From contig NW_022985188.1 of NCBI RefSeq assembly GCF_010093535.1, positions 439,686 to 503,685 of the forward strand: DNA of 64,000 nt. Direction: 5' to 3'. This document shows positions 10,280-24,344 of the stretch, one piece after another (within the stretch, counting starts at the first letter, position 1; every line of letters begins with the position of its first letter). The notes under the pieces are model-generated. The model did no database searches. It worked only from the letters and a program-made list of their open reading frames with translations, and was not told the origin of the DNA. Origin of the DNA: Lindgomyces ingoldianus (taxonomy: Eukaryota; Ascomycota; Dothideomycetes; Pleosporales; Lindgomycetaceae). Made by a program: the position numbers and the translations under genes.

Positions 10280-11684
10280 ATGAAATCCTTTGCCGCGCTT
10301 TTCGTTTTAGGAGCTTATGTAGCTCCAGCATTCGCTATGGTCGTTCCGCGAAAATCAGGGAACCTTACACCCGTGACGGTAAGAGGAAATGCCTTCTTTG
10401 CAGGCGAGGAACGATTTTATATTCGAGGTGTTGCCTATCAGCCCGGTATGCAGCACATTGTACTCCCTCTTTAACCTTATACTAATTTTTAAAGGTGGTG
10501 CTGCGGATGCTGCTGATCCTCTCCTTGACATTAAGAGCTTGAAGCGCGATATTGAGAATTTCAAGAAGCTTGGAATCAACACCATTCGGGTATACACAAT
10601 CGATAACTCACAGGACCATGACGAGGGAATGAAGTTGCTTGACGACGCCGGGATATACTTAGCACTAGATGCCAACACCCCGAAGTACTCTCTGAACCGT
10701 GAGACCGAACAGACACTCCACCGTTCCTACAACGATGTCTACCTACAATCTGTCTTTGCAACCGTCGACGCTTTTGCTGGATACAACAACCTGCTCCTGT
10801 TCTTCTCTGGTAATGAGGTCATCAATGCAAAGAACAATACTGTTGCGGCTACCTACATCAAGGCCGTGACCCGCGATATGAAGCAATACATTTCGAACCA
10901 TGCATCTCGCCAAATCCCCGTGGGGTACTCTGCTGCCGATGTCGCCGAGAACATCAAGCAACAAGCGCTGTTCTTCAACTGCGGCACCGAAGACGAGCGT
11001 GCTGACTTCTTCGCCTTCAACGACTACTCCTGGTGTGACCCATCTTCATTCACCCAATCGGGCTGGGACAAAAAAGTAGAAACGTACAAGGACTACAGCA
11101 TCCCTCTCTTCCTATCCGAGTTCGGCTGCATCACCAACACACGTGAGTGGGGTGAGATTGCTGCCTTGTACTCGAATAATATGACCGGCGTATACTCCGG
11201 AGGCTTGGTATACGAGTACACTGTCGAGCCCAATGGTTATGGTCTTGTCGAAGTCACCCCCAATGGCAACATCGAGCCTAATGAGGACTTTGAGCGCCTT
11301 GCCGAAGCTTACAAGAAGACCAAGAACCCGTCCGGTACTGGTGGCTTCAACGAAAATGGCTCACCGTCGCAATGCCCGCCTCCAGATGACGAATGGGAGG
11401 TGGAGTCCTCTCTCTTGCCCACGATTCCAGAAAATGCTAAACAGTTTATGAACAAGGGTGCTGGCGATGGACCTGGGCTTGAGGGTGACGGAAGCCACTT
11501 TGCTGGCGAAGCCAGCATGTCTACTGCTACTCCCGGATCTGGAATTCCAACTCGCACTCCTGATGGTCAGGCTGCCAACAACACGGGTGGTGAAAGTGCA
11601 GCAAGCTTTGGTGTGCACATCCCGTTTCAGTTCGTGGGCATGATTGCTGGGAGTGTTATGTTTGGAATGTCGTTGGTGCTTTAA
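10280..11684 (+). CDS. GPI-anchored beta-1,3-glucanosyltransferase, GH72 (Gel/Gas family)
   Basis: Two exons (10280-10445 and 10495-11684) around a 49-base intron (10446-10494, donor GTATGC, branch ACTAAT, acceptor AAAG) encode 451 residues. The order is signal peptide (MKSFAALFVLGAYVAPAFA), GH72 catalytic domain, Ser/Thr/Gly-rich spacer and a C-terminal hydrophobic GPI signal (FVGMIAGSVMFGMSLVL). The two catalytic glutamates are visible: acid/base in FFSGNEVIN (about residue 163) and nucleophile in FLSEFGC (about residue 264). There is no CBM43 (X8) cysteine-rich module, which places it with the Gel1/Gel2/Gas5-type subgroup. These enzymes cut and rejoin beta-1,3-glucan chains at the outer face of the plasma membrane, lengthening wall glucan. 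The splice restores the diagnostic GVAYQPGG segment. Confidence 0.93.
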
Positions 11685-12305
11685 GTGGTTTGAGGACGGT
11701 GGAACGTGTTTGACAAGGGGTATGTGACTATAAGATGGTTGGAGACGAAACACATAGAGGTCTATTCAATATTTAGCATTTTGACCTCGGATGGTCTTTG
11801 GCGTATTTATTCTAATCATCAGATCTTTCGTTTGTCCCGGTCTCCGTCAGGGTACTGTTATGGTTTAACTGTCATCGCGAGGCGCATCCTTTTTTCTGTG
11901 AACGTAGCATAGAATATATGAATATTTGCGACTTTGGACTAGGAGGTCGGGAATTGTCGAAGAGAGCGGCCGACCGGAATGGACTGGCCACTAGCGAAGC
12001 CTTTTTAACGGAGGTTAAATCATTCTCGTAGGTCAGTCATAAAACCCGAAGTCTCAAGGAAACGTGCGAGCTATCAGTCACACTATGTGGACTTTTAGAA
12101 AGCAAGACAAGTTGAAGAGAGCTACCCAGCAAGTTTCCATGTCCCATTTAGATACCCACGCTCTGTGGCTTGCGCACAGACGATCCACTTATCCCATCCC
12201 ATCAACCCACCCATTGCAATGGAGGGGCAAATCCCCATCACCTGAACACTTAATTCCCTCGCAATCCCTCTGCTCATAATCCCATCTCTAAAGTATCGTT
12301 CCACA
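11685..12305. other. Intergenic, no gene seen
   Basis: 3' flank of the GH72 gene and promoter of the LaeA-like gene. Nothing else recognised. Confidence 0.55.
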
Positions 12306-13878
12306 ATGGCGGAGAAAACAGACCCGCACACAACATCCAATTACGTTGCCTTCGAAGGGGACGCTGACGCCCTGATTCCAGAAAGCGATGTGAGTCGTGC
12401 GCCATAGCCCCGGGTCCCTCCCGTCCCATGAGCCCTGAACCCTTGCCCGGCAGAGCAGAACACAATGCGGCACCCACAGAGAGATGCTGACTGTTTAATA
12501 TAGGACAGTGGCGATACGGATTCTGCGATTGGTGGCGTGAGTTATGCGTAAGTGTTATACCTCCCTCTATTCCAGACCCTACACTACATGCAGACAATAC
12601 CTGCCAAATGATTTTCTAGGGGTTTAAACTTTAGGGATGGTGATGCTGATGCTGATTGTTGGTTGCCGGGACTTGTAGGTCGAGTACGACGAGTGCGAGA
12701 AGTGAGGTTTATGCGCTAGTGGAGGAGTTTGGAAGGACTTATCATGGGTTTAAAGCCGGCAGTATGTCGATTTCGTTTATTTAGTTTGCTTAGAGAAATT
12801 AAGGGTTGCTAATTAGAGGGTTCTAGAATATATCATGCCGAATGATGAGGTACGTCAGTCACGTGCCTTCATCCTCAATCAACCTCCCAATAGTGGAGTG
12901 TAAGCGTAGAGCTAAGATGGGATTCTCTTACCTACCTTCTCAAATCCCACTAGACTATAGCTGGACAAACTCCTTCAACCCTGTTCCCATCCCCTACAGT
13001 ACTAACACCCCCAAGAAAGAGCGTGACCGTCTCGACCTACAACACATGCTCTTCCTCCAGACTGTCGACGGTCGCCTTTCAACCGCGCCGCTCACCTCCC
13101 CCCGTTCTGTCCTCGATATCGCCACTGGCACCGGCATTTGGGCCATGGACTTCGCAGAACAATTCCCATCCGCGCAGGTTCTCGGCACCGATCTCTCCCC
13201 CATCCAACCTTCCTACGTGCCCCTAAACTGCTCTTTTGAAATCGCCGACGCGGAAGATGAGTGGAATTTCTCGCAGCAGTTTGACTACATCCATGGTCGG
13301 GCGCTGATGAGCTGTTTCACCGACCCTCGAGAAATGATTCGAAAGGCGTACGACAGTCTCGAACCCGGAGGGTACCTAGAGCTCCAGGATGGTTTCTTCC
13401 CGTTCCGCTTCCTTGATCCTCAACCTGGGCCTGAAAACCCCGTGCGCAAATGGCTAGAATACTGCGAGCAGGCATCCCGCATCTCCGGCCGTTTGTGGGA
13501 CAACGTGCAGCACTATTCCCGCTGGATGGCGGACCTCGGCTTCGTTGACATTGTCGAGAAGCGGTATAATTGGCCGTGTGGGCCGTGGGCAAAGGGAGAC
13601 AAGATGAAGAAATTGGGGGTGTATTTTTATGAGGATTTGACGCATGCCGTGGAGCCGATTTGTATGAAACTGTTTACGAAGTTTTTGGGCTGGAGCGAGG
13701 AAAGGGTGAGGGCGTTTGTGGCAGAGTTGTTGCCTGCTATGGGGGCGAGGAGGTTGTATCTTTATGAGACTGTGTAAGTGTTGTACTGGGACGAGATGGG
13801 ATGGGATGCGGTTTGAGGGGAGTTTGCTGACGGGTTTGCAGGGTATTCGTATATGGCCGGAAGCCGCTGAATGCTTGA
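12306..13878 (+). CDS. LaeA-like SAM-dependent methyltransferase, six exons
   Basis: Exons 12306-12389, 12504-12547, 12679-12761, 12827-12849, 13016-13773 and 13842-13878 keep one frame and give 342 residues. The joined N-terminus carries the pattern typical of these proteins: EVYALVEEFGRTYHGFKAG, then KYIMPNDE, then KERDRLDLQHM, which appears only when the four small exons are spliced. The SAM-binding motif LDIATGTGIWAMDFA is near residue 112, with ADAEDEW and PGGYLELQD as later motif blocks and FVYGRKP at the spliced C-terminus. The fourth intron (166 bases) is longer than the rest but has a perfect ACTAAC branch site before CCCCAAG. The family includes the secondary-metabolism regulator LaeA and many paralogues of unknown target; this looks like a paralogue. 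It shares no cluster with biosynthetic genes here. Confidence 0.88.
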
Positions 13879-14348
13879 TGTTGGAATTGAGATGGTATAT
13901 AGATTGAGAGTGGAAAGGGTTGGGGGATGAGCGAGCGACTGAGTATTTTGTTGTTGTATACCACTTCTTGTTGGAACCTCTCATGCATTTAGCGAGCGCG
14001 GCCCTTGAATGTTGGCACATTATCCTGGATTTTTAGGCCTTGAGTGTTTTGTGCGCCTCGCGGGATACAGAGGAGGCTTTAAAATATGTTGATATTGACA
14101 ATGATAACAGATTCCATTCTCCACATGAATTATAGCAATGATACCTGAATAAATCAAGAGGGGAGAGAGGGGTATAGAATGGTTTTGTAATCTGAATAAG
14201 ATAAAAAGCAGGCCGTGAAAGAGTCGTAGCAGATAGAAAAGCTCCAAGGGTCTATTGATGCCAATGATGCACACAGTCCTCCAAGATTTCCCATGTCAAT
14301 CTCCCACGAACAACACCAATGGTGAAAAAGCCCAGCCACTGAATGGAC
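13879..14348. other. Intergenic between convergent genes
   Basis: No gene seen; overlapping short open frames on both strands have no recognisable content. Confidence 0.55.
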
Positions 14349-15242
14349 TCAAACTCGTAGGGTCGGGTGTGGAGACGGTGATCGTCCTCTCAGAGCCGGA
14401 GAGCTTGGCCTCAGCATCGGACTCGCAGCGGCGCTGAGAGCGTCCAGGCTGAGCTGGCTGATGGTATCTAGATTGGCCTGGACATCTTCCTCGCTCAGGT
14501 CGAGCATCAGACGAAGCTCATTAGCCTTTAGCGCCCCGCCCAATCCAATCATCAGTTGCTCCTTGTGCTCACTTCCGGGAATATCATGATAATACCACCG
14601 AAATCCTAGGTCAGAAAGAGTATGGGGCTCCTCCGGGCGGGTGATACGTGCCGAGACTCGTCGAACGTCCATTCCGAATACAGCTGAGACATGAGCTTCA
14701 GTCCCCAGTCCCAGCGTCGAGTCACGACGGACAGCTCGGGGGACCTTGGCGCCCTTCTCGATGGGCAACTCATTCAACCGGTTTGAGGCCCCGGCATCTT
14801 GCAACTTTGCTCGTCTAAACACGGCGTTCTTGAGCTCCGTCACGCCCACGACGATGTAGAACTCCTTGTTGTCTCCTGGCAGATTCAGTATCCATGCCCT
14901 GGCCTCTGGGTCCTCGCAAACCGCCTCGAAAGCCCGTGCCGGCTGCATGCTAGTACGCTGAATCATCTGCTCAGCGCTGACCCTCAACAAATTCGGCTGT
15001 CTGTATATCCTCCCCAGGTCGAATTTCGCGCCGTAGTTGGTCATGAAGCGACCCTCCGCGTCAACGGAAAAAAGGTCTTTGTACCGGAGCTGAATATGGT
15101 AGTCATTGAGGTCGTCGATCTCGGCATGTGCTTGCTCGGAATAGAAGCCGTCTTTCTCGGGGTGCAGGGGGTGTACAAGTAGCTGGCCCACTGTGACTTC
15201 GTCTGCGGGGAGCGGTTTTGGGAGGAGGCCGTGGAGCACCAT
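14349..15242 (-). CDS. Unrecognised cytosolic fungal protein, about 297 residues
   Basis: Uninterrupted frame. The frame is open further upstream to 15305, but the ATG at 15242 (MVLHGLLPKPLPADEV) looks like the true start. There is no signal peptide or membrane helix. The body is a mixed alpha/beta-looking sequence with a central strand-rich block (EFYIVVGVTELKNAVF, about residue 150-165) and ends in a Ser/Pro/Arg-rich tail (SPALRGRSPSPHPTLRV). I do not recognise the family with certainty. The 'xFYIVVGV..L..A' block recalls a set of fungal proteins of about 250-350 residues that includes gasdermin-like death effectors, but that is only an impression and no diagnostic residue was verified. Convergent with the LaeA-like gene. 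Confidence 0.6.
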   Translation of the reverse strand: MVLHGLLPKPLPADEVTVGQLLVHPLHPEKDGFYSEQAHAEIDDLNDYHIQLRYKDLFSVDAEGRFMTNYGAKFDLGRIYRQPNLLRVSAEQMIQRTSMQPARAFEAVCEDPEARAWILNLPGDNKEFYIVVGVTELKNAVFRRAKLQDAGASNRLNELPIEKGAKVPRAVRRDSTLGLGTEAHVSAVFGMDVRRVSARITRPEEPHTLSDLGFRWYYHDIPGSEHKEQLMIGLGGALKANELRLMLDLSEEDVQANLDTISQLSLDALSAAASPMLRPSSPALRGRSPSPHPTLRV

Positions 15243-17923
<2,681 letters not shown>

Positions 17924-18542
17924 GCGTGTCGCCTCAAATACGAGAGGTACTAGGAGAGTCTGGTGTGGACATAAAGGAAAAGTGCTCACGTTCAAGGTGC
18001 GATGGTTACTGTCTTCTTGTATTTAGCTTACTCGAATGAAATGGTCCATTGCCTGGTAGCCAGGTGAAGTTAGTAATGGACTCTAGCCTTGATTCTTTTG
18101 CCTTTCGGTTCTCTATTCGCATACTCCATGCGGTTTGATCGGGCTATCCTCTAGGCTGTGCGACTGACTAGAATGGTAATGCCCGACATTGTCATTCGAG
18201 CTCTCCCAGGATATCGGTCTTTCGTCAAACAAACCACGACTAGAATTGTTTGAACCCTCTCGGTGAGTTCCATACAGCGAATAGCAGACCCAATGACACT
18301 TAAACAGGACCTGAGTTCCATCCAACTATAGCTGATTTTTCCCTGTGAGGGCCACCGGTGGCACATAAATGCAGTTTATTGAGGGAGGTCGCGGTACCGA
18401 GTACTTGACCGAATGTAACCCCCCACAACAGTAGCACGCCCACGCCAGCGCAAAGTCTAGATATAAGAAGGTAGACCTCAACCTTCTTTACCTTCCTCAA
18501 CCCAGCCACTTCTCTTCCCCAAGTATCCCAATAAGATTTAAT
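17924..18542. other. Intergenic, no gene seen
   Basis: 3' flank of the mannitol dehydrogenase gene and promoter of the expansin-like gene. A TATA-like ATATAAGAAGG lies about 75 bases before the expansin ATG. Confidence 0.5.
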
Positions 18543-19272
18543 ATGTCGACCCAATTCTTCATCCTAGCTCTTCCTCTTCTAGCTCTTGCAGGTAGGTATA
18601 AACTCTCACTCTCAACTGGTGATCAGCTTCACTGACATATTAACATATATAGGTCCACAAAGTTATTCAGGCAAGGCAACCTGGTATGGCGGCAATCTGC
18701 ATGGCGGCATGTGTAGCTTCAGCACCTATAACCCGCCCTCAAACCTGCACCTGACCGCTATGTCCGATTCGAACTGGAACGGAGCTTCAGCTTGTGGGTC
18801 CTGCGTCCGCATTACCGGCCCCTGGGGCAACAGCATCACCGCCATGGTGGTAGATCAGTGCCCAGGCTGTGGGCCAAACCATCTCGATCTCTTCCCAGAC
18901 GCTTTTAAGGCCCTTGCCGATCCAAACACAGGTGAAATACAGGTTAGTTGGGATTGGGTGTCTTGCGAGATCTCATCGCCGATCGTCCTCCGTGCAAAGG
19001 AAGGCGGATCAAAGTATTGGTTCTCGATGCAGGTTTTAAATGAAAATGTGAGCGTGAGAAGTCTGGATGTGAGTACGGACTGGGGGAATACGTGGGAAGG
19101 AACAACGCGACGGCCGTACAATTTCTTCGAGAAAGAAGATCATGGCGGGTTTGGAGCTGATAAAGTGACTGTGAAGATAACGAGTTGGAACGGGGAGGAG
19201 ATAGTGATTTGGAATGTTGGAGTGAATGGTGAGGAGCAGACGACCGCTGAAGGAAATTTCCGAAAGATCTGA
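18543..19272 (+). CDS. Secreted two-domain expansin-like protein
   Basis: Two exons (18543-18591 and 18653-19272) around a 61-base intron (18592-18652, donor GTAGGT, acceptor TATATAG) give 222 residues. A short signal peptide (MSTQFFILALPLLALAG) is followed by a double-psi beta-barrel domain with YSGKATWYGG, the cysteine pattern SACGSCVRITG and VDQCPGCGPNHLDLF, where the aspartate before LFPDAF corresponds to the HFD-type motif of expansins. The second domain (from about residue 120) has the aromatic residues and the DWGNTWEGTTRRPYNFF block of the CBM63-type binding domain. Two-domain expansins loosen cellulose-matrix contacts without hydrolysis. In fungi they are patchily distributed and close to bacterial EXLX proteins. 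No cellulose-binding CBM1 is attached. Confidence 0.87.
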
Positions 19273-20510
19273 AGGATCATGTATCCTGTTTGGTGGAAAT
19301 TGAACTTGACGGAGAAGTGAGGTTTACGTGAAACTGGTCGGCGAGTAAATATACTATTGATGTCACATTAGTTAAAACGGCGGAAGAATGTCAGTTTAGG
19401 GAACCGATACTTTTGTTCTATTGGTAGTTCGAATCCCACACCTTTACTGCTGCATGTTCGATTCGAAACGGCTTCGCAATTATTGAGCAGAACGTGCAAC
19501 TTCCCGTTCGAGGGAGCTCAAACGGCTCGGGAGAATACTCGGAGGAGTAGGATCGTTGCGTTGCTGGGAACGGCCGAGTTGAGTAAAAAAAAAAAAGAGG
19601 AACGAAGGATGGTGGCTTGCAGGGGGACACTGCGGGGAGTTTTTAACGAGGTGGCGCCGCTGCTTGGCAACCGCACGTGGTGAATGTCGATGGCCAGGGG
19701 TAATATCGAAAGATTTGGGGCACTAATCTCGTCCGAGCTTAGCGAGCTATCACATGGGACGAAGAGCAAACCTATAAATTTGACACGGCATCAACTCCAC
19801 TACCCCACTTCTCGCTGCTGCTCCTTTCACTTTAGGATGGATGGATGGGGAAAGACCATAGAGCGACGCAGGACCGTTTGATGCCTACTGCGATAGGCAC
19901 TAATAAGCACTGCACCATGAGGTTGCTTTTGTGCCTTCTTGTTCTGGCTGACCTGAAACCAAGAATTGACGTGCGCGATGAGTAGCAGGGGTAATATCAA
20001 AATCCGGGGGCACCAAGCTATAATAACTCTAGTAATTCATCACATGGTCTGGGCCAAAATCAATTTCTCCTTGGCTCCACTCAACTATGCCTTGTTACAC
20101 TCCTCCACCGCGACATCTTACCGAGGTCACTCCACACTTAAGATACTGCAAGGGATGATCCTCCTTAGCACCTTCCATCAACAACATCAGTCGTCTACAT
20201 CATCACAGGCCGCGTCAAATGGCACCGTCGGCGACGCGGCAAGCCTGGTGTAGGGCAGAGGCCAAATCCCAATGGGTCCTGGCGGAGTATTACAGCCCCC
20301 TCGTGACCCAAAAAAAACGGTTATGCTACTTCAGAGACCCTCTTCGGGTGTGGGGAGGCCTTTCTTGGATCTTGGAAGGTGTGAGACGATACATGTATAT
20401 CGTCAGAATACTTAAAGGCTCAAGGGTGACCCAAACTATGGCTAGTGAGGCTCTTTGATCTTCTGTTCACCTCTCTGCCAATCCAGTGATCTCACTACGG
20501 CGTATTTATT
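19273..20510. other. Upstream region of the glucoamylase pseudogene with a degenerate direct repeat
   Basis: No gene seen. Bases 19695-19758 and 19986-20055 are imperfect copies of one another: both carry AGGGGTAATATC, then AAA, GGGGCAC and ATCACATGG in the same order and near-equal spacing. They may be duplicated control elements or remnants of a small repeat. A poly-A run of 12 bases is at 19585-19596. Confidence 0.4.
19695..20055 (+). repeat. Imperfect direct repeat pair upstream of glucoamylase
   Basis: Copy 1 is 19695-19758 and copy 2 is 19986-20055. Shared in order: AGGGGTAATATC, AAA, GGGGCAC, and ATCACATGG. Copy 2 contains a CCGGGGG stretch not intact in copy 1. The spacing (about 290 bases) and their position 450-800 bases before the glucoamylase ATG leave open promoter duplication or a decayed element. 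Confidence 0.45.
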
Positions 20511-21286
20511 ATGATATCAAGGCCTTTCATTGCTGTCTTCGCAGCATGTTCAATATATGGAGCTACGACAGGAAGATTGGCTCATCGTCAGGACAGCCTA
20601 ACTGAAGATAGAAAAAGGAATATGATTGCCCTCCAAGGTGTGCTCAATAACATTAGACCGAATGGAACCGAGGCACCTGGAGCCTACCCAGGCATCATCG
20701 TTGCATCCACTTCTACAGAGAATCCAAATTGTCAGTTCCCTTCTTGTGCTCGGCTCCTGTCATCTTACAACTCGTGACGGAAAGTTGATAATTATCAGAC
20801 TTCTACATGTGGACACGAGACTCGGCATTGACGATGAAGATGCTCATCGATGAGTTCTTGCATGGCAACACTGGTCTTCGGATATATATTGAGGACTATC
20901 TAAAAGCACAAGCCATCATCCAGACCGTCAGCCAGCGCTTCCAACAGTACGTAATACGTTACGATTGAGCTTTTTTTAGTCCGTAACTTCTCAGTTTGTT
21001 AGTACGTACGTACGTTACAGGTGAATTGATAGTCTCTTACGTAGCGTAACTGTAACGGCTTACAATCCTCCTACAGCTGTACTTCTCACAAGAAGTTACG
21101 CCGTAACTGCTGGAGTTTTCACCTTCAAGCCGTCCTCGTCCTTGTACAGGGTTCCCAACCGTACGTACTACGAGTCGTAGTATACGACCCGTAACAGTCA
21201 CGTGAGCCGTTGAAACGTAGGAGAGATATGAGTTGTAACGTATGACTAGAGGAGCGCCCATTACAGACTGTAGTACGTCTTAAAAA

Positions 21287-23026
21287 GGCAACTTTTCTTA
21301 CTAAAATAGGACCTAATTAGACACATGTAGGATTATGTTAAAAGCGTGTTTAAAGTTACATTCTTAAAGTAATAATTAAGTAAAAACTCTAAAGTTTATA
21401 GAACATTAGCGCTTGTAGTAAAGGCTAAAAGTAAGGTGTACTATTTTATGTAAATAGTTAGCTTTTTAGCTTATAAATTATTATTAATTTATCTACATCT
21501 ATTGTTCTACCTACTATAAGCTAAATATTCTAATTCCTCTAGCGCAGCAGGCGTACTGCTTTATCCTAAGGATTCTTTAGAGCTAGCTTTTTCTAGCAAA
21601 CTAACATATTTTATTATGCTAGTTCTTATTACCTTACTAGGTTAAAAGCCTTATTATTTTTCTCTTTAGTTTTATTTTAAAGTAGTACACTGTCTAATGC
21701 TTATTTAAAGAAGTACTTAGCTAACACTAGTTTTAATAATAAAGTAGCTTTTACTATAAAGTAAGATAACCTCTAGCTAGCAAATAAGAAGCTAAGGCCT
21801 AAAAAAGTTAAGTATTATGTAAAGCATAAAAGCTAGCTCTGTAGGAACTAGCAGCTCTTCTAGATTTAGCAGCATAGAGCAGATTTAGTGTATAATAATA
21901 AGGAAGACAGCTCTAAAGTAAAGCTATAGCTCTATAAGAGGTGCCACGCTAGAGGCGTTTATAAAAAGGTAAAAAAAAGTTAATAGTTACACTTATATTA
22001 TAAGCTACCTTAGAAAAGAACATAAGATTAACATTTTTAAAAAAGGTCTTTTACTTAACACACTAAAGATCTTAGTAAGTCTATTTAAAGCTACTTATAA
22101 AGTTACTAGCTTATTATATATTATCTTTTATAGCATATAGTAAGAGGAAGTGTTATAAGTAGTAGTTATTAATTAAGTTATTTTTTATAATATTTTCTTT
22201 AACACAGCATTATTAGCAGAACTTTAAAGCATTTTTACTTAAAACTAAGCTAATCTTCTTGCAGCTTTTTTAGTTTTAAATACTACATTTTCTTTCTACA
22301 TAAATAAGGCCTGCCTACGCTAGAGAGTAGAGATTTAAATAATACTAAAAATAGCCTAAAGTAAAATTATGTTAAGTGTTAATATATAGACTTTTCTAAA
22401 CTACCTCTTCTTTCTAGGTGTAGTGTTGCACTTTATTAGTATATATACCTTAGCTTATTATTTTAGCGCCTTAGCATAATAAAAATTAACAATAACATGC
22501 TTACTTATACTAATATAAATGTTAACTACTAGCACTGTAATATACTTATTAGCTTTTACAACCTATATAGTAACTATATAAAGATAAACTAAGCTAAAAA
22601 AATTATTAAGGTTATTAATAACTTTAAAATTATATTAAAATTATATTATTTAGTAGCTAATAATGTGTTAAATAATAATAATAAAACTATCTCTGCCCTT
22701 ACATAACATCTTAAAAGGCCCCTTACCTCTAAGCACTATATACGCTGCGCTAGTTATACAATCTAGCTAGTAGTTAAGGCAGTTATATATAGGAAAAGAA
22801 TAAACACTTTTAAAGCAGCGCTAGCCTAAGCTGCTCCTTAGAATTAATTTAAACTATACTATTAGCATAAAGTTATAAGTAAGCTTTATAACTTTATAAA
22901 CATAGTATTAGCGTTACATAAACACTAAAAAGCTTTTATAACTTTTTAAGCTACTTTTAATAATAAAGACCTTTTTTAAAGCTTTAAAACTTTTAATTTT
23001 ATATAAGACAGCAGCGTACACTAGCA
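21287..23026. other. AT-rich RIP-type sequence
   Basis: Very low GC, full of TA and AGCTA-type words, and without long open frames. Part of the inner hAT element (its 5' and middle transposase region, decayed). Where it can be compared with the less mutated outer copy (21268-21850 against 25677-26293 reversed) the differences are dominated by C-to-T and G-to-A. Confidence 0.75.
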
Positions 23027-23031
23027 CAGCG

Positions 23032-23258
23032 TGTCGGTTGACCTAGGTTCGATCGAACAAACGTACGCCCAAGGGGCGTACTAAGAGGTGAGCAGGCAAA
23101 GATTATCTTGTTATTAACTACTGCCCTCTCTCTTTGTACAAAGAAAGAGGGCTCTTAAGTACACATAGCCCCTAACGCATAGGCTAGATAGCTAATGTTT
23201 TAGGTAACCTAATTTAGCTATACGCGTGTACAGACATAGCTGTACTTATGTACAAACA
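23032..23258 (+). repeat. First LTR (RIP-mutated copy)
   Basis: TG...CA ended. Compared with the second copy over the shared 125 bases, the clear differences are C-to-T or G-to-A, mostly in CA/TG context. It contains the near-palindrome CCCTCTCTCTTTG/CAAAGAAAGAGGG at 23124-23151. Confidence 0.65.
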
Positions 23259-23801
23259 CTAGCAACTTTTTACTTTTATAAAGTTACTTACTTATTTATA
23301 TGTTAATTTTACTTTTTTTTTTTTTTTTTTTTTTTACTTTTTTACTTCTTTTTTTAGAGCTAACTTTTAGTGCTTTTTTTATTTATAATATCCTCTAGCT
23401 TTTTAGCTTGCGTATAATTTAACTTACTTTTAGAATAGTGCCTATGCTTAGCTAGAGCAAGAAGAAGTTCTTACCTAATTATATAAAAAAAGTTATTAAA
23501 ATTGTGTATTGTCTATTCTTTAAAGTTATTCTGCTTTTATAGTGTGTACCTTCCTCTTAGCAGCTTACGCATGTTAGAGAGGATGTACACTGCGTACAAA
23601 GCTTATTATTATAGTAAAGGAGAGTCTATATTTATCCTATTATGCAGAAGATCTAAATCTACCTCTCTGTGTAAGATTGTTTTAGACACACGTGTAACCC
23701 CTAATAACTCTTTATATAAGGTGTATAGAGACGCTATAACTTAGGGGGGAGTGTAGGTTAATTGCCTTCTGTGCGGGCGATTAATCCCTAGAGAGGGGGG
23801 G

Positions 23802-24341
23802 NNNNNNNNNNNNNNNNNNNNNNNNNNNNNNNNNNNNNNNNNNNNNNNNNNNNNNNNNNNNNNNNNNNNNNNNNNNNNNNNNNNNNNNNNNNNNNNNNNN
23901 NNNNNNNNNNNNNNNNNNNNNNNNNNNNNNNNNNNNNNNNNNNNNNNNNNNNNNNNNNNNNNNNNNNNNNNNNNNNNNNNNNNNNNNNNNNNNNNNNNNN
24001 NNNNNNNNNNNNNNNNNNNNNNNNNNNNNNNNNNNNNNNNNNNNNNNNNNNNNNNNNNNNNNNNNNNNNNNNNNNNNNNNNNNNNNNNNNNNNNNNNNNN
24101 NNNNNNNNNNNNNNNNNNNNNNNNNNNNNNNNNNNNNNNNNNNNNNNNNNNNNNNNNNNNNNNNNNNNNNNNNNNNNNNNNNNNNNNNNNNNNNNNNNNN
24201 NNNNNNNNNNNNNNNNNNNNNNNNNNNNNNNNNNNNNNNNNNNNNNNNNNNNNNNNNNNNNNNNNNNNNNNNNNNNNNNNNNNNNNNNNNNNNNNNNNNN
24301 NNNNNNNNNNNNNNNNNNNNNNNNNNNNNNNNNNNNNNNNN
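23802..24341. other. Assembly gap (540 N)
   Basis: Run of N inside the nested LTR element. The true length may differ from 540. Translations across it are meaningless. Confidence 0.99.
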
Positions 24342-24344
24342 TTT

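Noticed and set aside
12842..13015. Coding extension upstream of the LaeA-like fifth exon (open frame from 12842)
   Set aside because: A branch site ACTAAC and acceptor AAG at 13015 join NDE to KERDRLD as in the family; the extra sequence is the intron.
19425..19440. tRNA-like T-loop sequence GTTCGAATCCCAC
   Set aside because: No matching T-stem, anticodon arm or acceptor stem could be formed around it on either strand.
23041..23062. GGTTCGATC resembling a tRNA T-arm inside the LTR element
   Set aside because: Surroundings do not fold into a cloverleaf; it lies in the LTR and is explained by that element.
23502..23744. 80-codon frame inside the LTR element
   Set aside because: No recognisable gag or pol motif; it may be a chance frame in AT-rich decayed DNA.
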